DNA from: an uncultured Porphyromonadaceae bacterium | GTDB lineage: Bacteria; Bacteroidota; Bacteroidia; Bacteroidales; Muribaculaceae | Direction of reading: 5' to 3' | Assembly: GCA_947175605.1 (NCBI GenBank) | Contig: CAMWNH010000001.1 | Location: forward strand, 62,001 to 126,000 | Length of the DNA stretch: 64,000 nt | Part shown: in pieces, positions 58,464-64,000 of the stretch | Layout: each line of letters starts with the position of its first letter | Numbering within the stretch: position 1 is the stretch's first letter | Notes under the pieces: generated by a model | Seen by the model: the letters and a program-made list of their open reading frames with translations, nothing else | What the model was told of the DNA's origin: nothing | Database searches by the model: none | Program-made: the position numbers and the translations under genes

Positions 58464-59912
58464 ATGAAACGATTTCTATCCATTGCCTTCGCGTCGGCTG
58501 CCCTTTGTGCAGGCGCCCAGGAGGCTCCCATGTTGAAGATATATTCCGGAGCGCCGGACACGATCCGCTCGGCGGAAACGACTTTGGTGTGCGTCACCCA
58601 GCCGGGTGCGCGTGCGAGCATTGCCGACGAGGCCGTGCATGTTTACCGCACAGGGTCGTTCGGCAGCAAAGTGGCGCTCCGGCCGGGGCTGAACCGCGTG
58701 AGCGTGGATGTCGAGAAGGACGGCAAGAGCACCAAGCGGGTGCTCGAGATATACCGCGATACGGTGGCAGCACCGAAGCGTGTGGCTAAAGAGACGCCGG
58801 AGACGAGATTCGTGGAGGGGCGCTGGGTGGAGACCCTTCCCGGGGCTTACCTGCAATACGGCAACGGCGATGACCGGCTCGGAGGCTCGAAGATGGGCTT
58901 TATTGACGAGGGGATAGTGCTCAAGGCCGTGGGCGAGAAGGGGAGTCTGTATTGCGTTCAGCTCGGCGATAACCGCCGTGCGTATCTGCCCAAGGAGTAT
59001 GCCTCCGACGCCGTGGCGCCTGCCGTGGCCGGGGCTGTGAATACGGGCAGCTGGAGTGTGGCTGATGCGGGCGATGTGGATCGCGTGACTATTTCGCTGC
59101 CTCGCCGTCTGGCATACAGCTACGCCACGGAGCTCGACCCTTCGACCATTACGGTGGATGTGTATGGCGCTACGGACAATAGCAACTGGATAACGCAGCG
59201 AACGGCAACGTTGGGCATAATCGATTATGTGGATTTCCGTCAGGTGGATTCGGATGTCTACCGCGTGATTCTGCGTCTGAAGCCAGGTGTGCAGTGGGGT
59301 TTCCATGTGGGCTATCAGGGCACGAGTCTGACGATTGACGTACGCCACCGTCCGGTCTCGCTCGCTCTGAAAAATCTCACCATTGGTCTGGATGCAGGTC
59401 ATGGCGGTCCGTACCCCGGGGCCTACTCGCCCTCGGGCCTGAAGGAGAAGGAAGTGAATCTCGATATCGTTCAGCACATCAGAGAGATTCTCGAGGCCAA
59501 GGGCGCGAAGGTGGTGATGACGCGCACGGGAGATACCGGTCCGTCGATGGCCGAGCGCAAGCGCATCTGGCGTGAGGCGAAGGTGGATATGGCCGTGTCC
59601 GTGCATAATAACTCGGGCGGCGGTGCGCTCTCATCGCCCGGAACAGCCGTGCTCTACAAGCATCTCTTCTGTCGTCCTATGGCGCAGGCTGTCACGGCGC
59701 GCTTGCTTGAGACGGGGCTGCCGCTGTTCGGTATCGTGCAGAATTTCAACTTCTCGCTGAACGGGCCGACGGAGTTTCCGGAGGTGCTTGTCGAGGGTAT
59801 GTTTATGAGCTCGCTCGTGGAAGAGGAGAAGCTCGCTGATCCCGCGTTCCGGCGTCTGGTGGCGCAGAAGATCGTTGCCGGAATTGAAGATTATCTGAAG
59901 TCTGCCCGCTGA
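58464..59912 (+). CDS. N-acetylmuramoyl-L-alanine amidase (Amidase_3)
   Basis: Periplasmic peptidoglycan amidase cutting between MurNAc and L-Ala, used in cell separation and turnover. Start chosen at the ATG at 58464, which begins a signal peptide (M-K-R-F-L-S-I-A-F-A-S, cleaved near residue 18); the frame itself is open to 58374. Residues about 20-300 hold SH3-like beta regions; the catalytic domain (310-482) has the zinc ligands in L-D-A-G-H-G-G, E-K-E-V-N-L-D and S-V-H-N-N-S, and the catalytic Glu in P-E-V-L-V-E-G. 482 aa. The next gene starts 11 nt downstream. Confidence 0.92.
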   Translation: MKRFLSIAFASAALCAGAQEAPMLKIYSGAPDTIRSAETTLVCVTQPGARASIADEAVHVYRTGSFGSKVALRPGLNRVSVDVEKDGKSTKRVLEIYRDTVAAPKRVAKETPETRFVEGRWVETLPGAYLQYGNGDDRLGGSKMGFIDEGIVLKAVGEKGSLYCVQLGDNRRAYLPKEYASDAVAPAVAGAVNTGSWSVADAGDVDRVTISLPRRLAYSYATELDPSTITVDVYGATDNSNWITQRTATLGIIDYVDFRQVDSDVYRVILRLKPGVQWGFHVGYQGTSLTIDVRHRPVSLALKNLTIGLDAGHGGPYPGAYSPSGLKEKEVNLDIVQHIREILEAKGAKVVMTRTGDTGPSMAERKRIWREAKVDMAVSVHNNSGGGALSSPGTAVLYKHLFCRPMAQAVTARLLETGLPLFGIVQNFNFSLNGPTEFPEVLVEGMFMSSLVEEEKLADPAFRRLVAQKIVAGIEDYLKSAR

Positions 59913-59923
59913 AAGAAGGACTT

Positions 59924-61264
59924 ATGAGAAAGATATTTGCAGTAGTATTAGCATGCTTCGCGGCCATTGCTGCTTTCGGGTCCGGTGGTATCCGCGGCGT
60001 ATGGAAGGGCACGCTCATGGGGCGAATTCCGGTAGTGTTCAATGTCGTCAACGATAGCACGGCCACGATGTCCTCGCCTGCGCAGGGAGTGTCGGAGATT
60101 CCATGCGATTATGCACGGGTGAATGCTGCGGGCGACAGTCTTGAGGTGTATATAAAACGTCTGCAGTTGAGTTTCCGAGGGGCCTATAAGCCGGCGAAGG
60201 ATGAGATTGGCGGGGTGTTCATGCAGGGTGTGATGATGCCTCTGACGCTGGTGCGCGGCAAGGAATCGGATATGTATCCGGAGCGTCCGCAGACGCCGGT
60301 CGGGCCCTTCGATTATCGCGAGGAGGAGGTAAGCTTCCGGAACGGCGATGTTACGCTGTGCGGAACACTGACTATGCCGTCGCAGCCGGTGAGCGGCGGT
60401 TTTCCCGCTGTAGTTTTGGCCTCGGGAAGCGGCGCACAGAATCGCGATGAGGAGCTTTTCGGGCACAAGCCTTTTGCTGTGCTGGCTGATAAGCTTACGC
60501 GTTCGGGCGTGGCTGTGCTGCGTTTCGACGACCGCGGTGCGGGCGAAAGCGATGCGCTGAGAGGCGATGAAACGACGATGGATTTTGCCGGCGACGTCAT
60601 GGCCGGTCTGCGCTATCTGCGCGAGCGCCCGGAGGTGGACGATGCGCGTGTGGGTATCCTCGGCCATAGCGAGGGAGGCACGGAAGCGCTGATCAACGCC
60701 GGGCTGTACCCTCGTGAGGTGAATTTCGTGGTCAGCCTTGCAGGTATGGCCGTGAAGGGCGAGGAGCTGATGGTGAAGCAGAATGAGGATATTTGCGAGG
60801 TGTCGGGGACGCCGCTGAAGGATGGAGAAGTGGACATTCTGCGCAGGATGTTCCGCGTGATTGCCGAGAGCAGCGATTCGCTGGAGCTGGCAAATACGCT
60901 AAGGCCGCTTGTGGCCGAACTGCATCCGGCATATACGCCCGAGCAGGTGGAGGCTGACTTGCGAGTGCCCACGATGCCTTGGTATGTCGCTTTCGTGAAG
61001 CTCGATCCGGGGCCTTATCTTTCCAGGATTGAGTGTCCTGTTCTGGCGCTGAACGGCACATGGGATGCGCAGGTGAACTGCGAAATGAATCTCGGTGCAA
61101 TCGAGGCCGCGGTGCCCACGGCGGAAGTGGTGCGGATGGAGAATCTGAACCACATGTTCCAGCGTCCTTCCTCGAGCTCCGAATCGATGAAATACGGCAC
61201 CATCACCCAGACCATCTCCCCCGAAGTCCTCGACCTCATCGCCCGCTGGATCGTGGAGCGATAA
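59924..61264 (+). CDS. Exported alpha/beta hydrolase (serine hydrolase)
   Basis: 446 aa. Signal peptide residues 1-19. A beta-rich N-terminal domain of about 110 residues (G-V-W-K-G-T-L, the type seen before many Bacteroidetes hydrolases) is followed by the hydrolase domain. Nucleophile Ser in G-H-S-E-G-G, acid Asp in L-N-G-T-W-D, His in L-N-H-M-F-Q. It belongs to the S33/dienelactone-hydrolase-like group with unknown substrate, perhaps an ester or peptide in the periplasm. Co-transcribed with the amidase. Confidence 0.88.
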   Translation: MRKIFAVVLACFAAIAAFGSGGIRGVWKGTLMGRIPVVFNVVNDSTATMSSPAQGVSEIPCDYARVNAAGDSLEVYIKRLQLSFRGAYKPAKDEIGGVFMQGVMMPLTLVRGKESDMYPERPQTPVGPFDYREEEVSFRNGDVTLCGTLTMPSQPVSGGFPAVVLASGSGAQNRDEELFGHKPFAVLADKLTRSGVAVLRFDDRGAGESDALRGDETTMDFAGDVMAGLRYLRERPEVDDARVGILGHSEGGTEALINAGLYPREVNFVVSLAGMAVKGEELMVKQNEDICEVSGTPLKDGEVDILRRMFRVIAESSDSLELANTLRPLVAELHPAYTPEQVEADLRVPTMPWYVAFVKLDPGPYLSRIECPVLALNGTWDAQVNCEMNLGAIEAAVPTAEVVRMENLNHMFQRPSSSSESMKYGTITQTISPEVLDLIARWIVER

Positions 61265-61272
61265 GGCGGAGC

Positions 61273-61329
61273 AAAAAAATCACCGGCCGACGAGACGTTG
61301 AAACGTGCTCGGCGGCCGGTGTCGTTTAT
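61273..61329. terminator. Bidirectional terminator between convergent hydrolase genes
   Basis: CACCGGCCG at 61281-61289 pairs with CGGCCGGTG at 61313-61321, with inner CGAG/CTCG and ACGT/ACGT pairs. The minus strand has a run of seven T after the stem (A-run 61273-61279). Confidence 0.85.
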
Positions 61330-62180
61330 TCGGAGAGGGTGGATTTGAGCCATTCGGCTACGAGGGTGGGGGTGGATTGTGTGGTTTCGGTGAACATGTG
61401 GTTGTCGGTGGGGATGAGCTGTAGCCGGCTGTTTTTGAGTTTCTCGTGATAGCGCTCGGCGTAAGTGTAGGGCACGACACGGTCTTGCATGCCGTGCACG
61501 ATAAGGGCCGGTCCGTCGTATTGTGCTGCGGTTTCGTAGATGGGAAGCTTGATGGCGCTTTCTATGTAGTTCTTGCCTAACTGCAGGGCCCGACTGCCGG
61601 GAAAGTGGGGGAGCTCGACGTATTCGTCCTGGAAATTCCACGGGTCGTAGAATGCACCCATGGTGTTTCCGCGCAGGGCGTCGTCGCGCAATACTGCGGC
61701 CGGGGCGAGGAGTACTTCGGCTTTAATGGTCGGATATCCTAATTCGCCGGCGGTCATGCTGACAACGACACCTCCCTGTGAATGTCCGACGAGTGCGATG
61801 TCTTTTACCCAGGGCTGCTGTTGTGCCCATGCGATTACGCTTTTGAGGTCGGCAATTTCGTTGAGAACGGTCATGTTCTTGAATTCGCCTTCGCTTCGGC
61901 CGTGGGCATTGAAGTCGAACCTCAGTGTGGCCATGCCTTGACGGACGATGCTTTGGGATATGGAGGAGGGGAAGGCGCCGAGGCCGCTGTCGTTGAAGCC
62001 GTGTGCGATTATGACGAGGGGAAGGGGTTGTGGGGATTCCGAGGGTCTGTCGATCACGGCAAAGAGTTTGCCGACGGATCCTTGCAGGCAGAGGGTATCG
62101 GGCTGCAAGGCGGCCACGGCGGCGTGTGTTGTGAAAATTGATGCGGTAAGCGCGATGATGGCTGAAATCAGTTTTTTCAT
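61326..62180 (-). CDS. Exported alpha/beta hydrolase, cinnamoyl/feruloyl-esterase-like
   Basis: 284 aa with a signal peptide (residues 1-22). Catalytic Ser in V-G-H-S-Q-G-G-V-V, Asp in G-M-Q-D-R-V-V, His in D-N-H-M-F. The stretch F-D-F-N-A-H-G-R-S-E-G-E-F-K-N-M-T-V-L-N-E-I closely resembles the Lactobacillus cinnamoyl esterase LJ0536, which releases ferulic and other hydroxycinnamic acids from plant cell-wall esters. A similar activity on dietary fibre is plausible; substrate is inference. It converges with the other hydrolase at a shared terminator. Confidence 0.85.
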   Translation of the reverse strand: MKKLISAIIALTASIFTTHAAVAALQPDTLCLQGSVGKLFAVIDRPSESPQPLPLVIIAHGFNDSGLGAFPSSISQSIVRQGMATLRFDFNAHGRSEGEFKNMTVLNEIADLKSVIAWAQQQPWVKDIALVGHSQGGVVVSMTAGELGYPTIKAEVLLAPAAVLRDDALRGNTMGAFYDPWNFQDEYVELPHFPGSRALQLGKNYIESAIKLPIYETAAQYDGPALIVHGMQDRVVPYTYAERYHEKLKNSRLQLIPTDNHMFTETTQSTPTLVAEWLKSTLSE

Positions 62181-62278
62181 GTTGGATTCAGGGTGTATGG
62201 TATGATCATATGTTTTTCATACAACGGCATTCGGAAGAAATTAGTATTCCGGGGTGATGAGAAAAATTTTCTTAATTG

Positions 62279-62310
62279 TTTGGTTTTTAGAAATTAAATG
62301 CGTAACTTTG
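62279..62310 (+). promoter_or_regulatory. str operon promoter
   Basis: TTTG at 62279-62282, 20 nt, TAACTTTG at 62303-62310: full consensus in front of rpsL, with a leader of about 140 nt. Confidence 0.8.
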
Positions 62311-62330
62311 CGGTGAAAAAGTGGGCTCAT

Positions 62331-62379
62331 CGACGGATGGCTATCGCAAGTGTCTGAAAGACAAAGCGATGGGCCGTCG
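62331..62379 (+). other. Long hairpin in the rpsL leader
   Basis: CGACGG at 62331-62336 pairs with CCGTCG at 62374-62379; inside, CTATCGC pairs with GCGATGG and TGTCT with AGACA around a GAA loop. The 49-nt hairpin lies about 80 nt before the rpsL ATG and may take part in regulation of the operon. Confidence 0.5.
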
Positions 62380-62457
62380 TTTGGTGGGCGCCTGGATTGA
62401 CGAAAAAATAAAAAGAAATACATTTAATCAACTCAAGTCACAAACAAAAGAACTAAG

Positions 62458-62847
62458 ATGCCTACTATTCAGCAATTAGTAAGAAAAGGACGTGTGGCCC
62501 TCGAGGACAAGAGTAAGTCGCCCGCACTTGATTCGTGCCCTCAGCGTCGCGGCGTCTGCGTGCGTGTGTACACGACTACTCCCAAGAAGCCTAACTCGGC
62601 AATGCGTAAGGTTGCGCGTGTGCGTCTGACCAACGGCAAGGAGGTTAACTCCTACATTCCGGGTGAAGGTCACAATCTTCAGGAGCACTCGATCGTGCTG
62701 GTTCGCGGTGGCCGTGTGAAGGATCTTCCCGGTGTACGCTACCACATCGTACGCGGCACGCTTGACACCGCAGGTGTGAAGGACCGCACTCAGCGTCGCT
62801 CGAAGTATGGAGCGAAGCGTCCCAAGGCCGGTGCAGCCAAGAAGTAA
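62458..62847 (+). CDS. rpsL: 30S ribosomal protein S12
   Basis: Decoding-centre ribosomal protein, 129 aa. Starts [12 protein letters not shown]. Both lysines whose replacement gives streptomycin resistance are present in T-P-K-K-P-N-S and [10 protein letters not shown], so the protein is of the sensitive type. First gene of the str operon with rpsG and fusA. Confidence 0.98.
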   Translation: MPTIQQLVRKGRVALEDKSKSPALDSCPQRRGVCVRVYTTTPKKPNSAMRKVARVRLTNGKEVNSYIPGEGHNLQEHSIVLVRGGRVKDLPGVRYHIVRGTLDTAGVKDRTQRRSKYGAKRPKAGAAKK

Positions 62848-63060
62848 TCCGGGCCGTGTGCCGGCGTGAACCGGCTAAGGCGCGGGTGAAGACGATCACT
62901 GAACGCACCGCGAGATTTTAAACAAAAAAATTAAAACTCGTTTTTTGATTTCTTGCAGCTAACAGACAACGGTTGAGTAAGCTTAGGGACAGAGGTCCGG
63001 GCTGAAGACGAAAAGAAACAGGCAACCAAGCAATCCGAAAACACATTCCGAAAAGAACAA

Positions 63061-63537
63061 ATGAGAAAGGCCAAGCCTAAGAAGCGTGTGATCCTTCCGG
63101 ATCCTGTCTTCGATGACGTGAGAGTGACCAAATTTGTGAACCACCTCATGTATGACGGTAAGAAAAATACCGCTTTTGCAATTTTCTACGACGCCCTTGA
63201 CACGGTCAAGGCAAAGATGCCTAACGAGGAGCTGACGGCTCTCGATATCTGGAAAAAGGCTCTTGAAAACATCACTCCTACCGTAGAGGTAAAGAGCCGC
63301 CGTGTGGGCGGTGCTACCTTCCAGGTTCCGACCGAAATCCGCGCGGATCGCAAGGAGTCGATATCCATGAAAAATCTGATTCTCTATGCCCGCAAGCGTG
63401 GCGGCAAGACTATGGCTGACAAGCTTGCCGCTGAAATCGTTGACGCTTTCAACAATCAGGGCGGCGCTTACAAGCGCAAGGAGGATATGCACAAGATGGC
63501 CGAGGCAAACCGCGCCTTCGCACACTTCCGCTTCTAA
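63061..63537 (+). CDS. rpsG: 30S ribosomal protein S7
   Basis: 16S rRNA-binding protein that starts assembly of the 30S head, 158 aa. [33 protein letters not shown] and [15 protein letters not shown] are typical. The gap to rpsL is 213 nt, longer than usual, and holds no other gene. Confidence 0.98.
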   Translation: MRKAKPKKRVILPDPVFDDVRVTKFVNHLMYDGKKNTAFAIFYDALDTVKAKMPNEELTALDIWKKALENITPTVEVKSRRVGGATFQVPTEIRADRKESISMKNLILYARKRGGKTMADKLAAEIVDAFNNQGGAYKRKEDMHKMAEANRAFAHFRF

Positions 63538-63579
63538 TATTGATTTTTCAAGGAACATATTTATTTTCCATATACCGTA

Positions 63580-64000
63580 ATGGCAAAAATTGACGAACAT
63601 TTAAAATATACGCGCAACATCGGCATCATGGCTCACATCGATGCCGGCAAGACCACCACGTCGGAGCGCATTCTGTTCTATACCGGTCTGACACACAAGA
63701 TCGGTGAGGTGCATGATGGCGCCGCTACCATGGACTGGATGGAACAGGAGCAGGAGCGCGGCATTACTATTACTTCGGCTGCCACCACCACATTCTGGAA
63801 GTATCTTGACGAGAAGTTCAAGATCAATCTTATCGACACTCCGGGACACGTGGACTTCACGGTGGAGGTGGAGCGTTCGCTCCGCATTCTGGACGGTGCT
63901 GTGGCTACGTTCTGCGCCGTTGGCGGCGTTGAGCCTCAGTCCGAGACCGTATGGCGCCAGGCCGACAAGTACAATGTGCCCCGTATCGGCTATGTGAACA
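63580..64000 (+). CDS. fusA: Elongation factor G, 5' part
   Basis: Translocation GTPase, also working with RRF. Only the first 140 residues are inside the window: G1 motif [10 protein letters not shown], switch region R-G-I-T-I-T-S-A, G3 D-T-P-G-H-V-D. The gene runs past the window edge. ATG at 63580, 42 nt after rpsG. Confidence 0.97.
   Translation, partial: MAKIDEHLKYTRNIGIMAHIDAGKTTTSERILFYTGLTHKIGEVHDGAATMDWMEQEQERGITITSAATTTFWKYLDEKFKINLIDTPGHVDFTVEVERSLRILDGAVATFCAVGGVEPQSETVWRQADKYNVPRIGYVN

Noticed and set aside
1-64000. CRISPR array, prophage or replication origin
   Set aside because: No regular spacer-repeat array, no phage structural or integrase genes and no dnaA-box cluster were seen in the window.

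Overview
The window is chromosomal DNA from a GC-rich Bacteroidales bacterium of gut type, most likely a member of the Muribaculaceae. The phylum call rests on several features. Promoters have a TTTG (-33) and a TAnnTTTG (-7) box about 20 nt apart. Most starts lack Shine-Dalgarno sequences. There is a type IX secretion protein (PorZ), a TonB-dependent thiamine receptor paired with PnuT, lipoproteins with K-D/E-rich surface-export signals, and a Bacteroidetes-type ribosomal protein S1. The family call is inferred from base composition and gene style, not proven.

Layout: 1-5070 holds the end of dtd, then dnaX-proB-proA and tRNA-Pro. 5116-18408 holds an AT-rich orphan gene, a secreted protein, nadA, leuS, rdgB, porZ, a DUF4369-type lipoprotein, comM, and a TIR-domain protein anchored by one membrane helix. 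18424-25390 is the most accessory part: tRNA-Asp, a CotH-kinase protein, three related surface lipoproteins, an outer-membrane barrel and a beta-propeller protein, with three promoter-bearing gene-free stretches that look like non-coding RNAs, one folding like 6S RNA. 25412-28378 is a TPP-riboswitch-controlled thiamine uptake operon. 28584-41532 is housekeeping on the minus strand (xerD, nadB, frr, pyrH, pldA, pdxB, purD, an RNA methyltransferase, a secreted subtilase).

41717-48477 is a stress and metal block: MarR regulator, FrnE-like thiol oxidoreductase and metallo-beta-lactamase-fold enzyme, then a Zn/Cd ATPase, a Fur-family regulator, and a copper ATPase fused to its copper chaperone. 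48606-49334 is a higBA toxin-antitoxin pair. polA and recQ diverge from a shared promoter region. A GNAT acetyltransferase and a twice-frameshifted AlbA-type regulator follow. 56416-64000 holds rpsA, an amidase, two alpha/beta hydrolases and the start of the str operon (rpsL, rpsG, fusA, the last cut by the window edge).

Most notable: the TIR-membrane-periplasmic fusion, the 6S-like RNA and two other RNA candidates, the copA-copZ fusion with an in-frame internal start, predicted leaderless mRNAs for pyrH, fur, higB and recQ, loss of proofreading residues in PolA, and a dispersed intergenic hairpin repeat.
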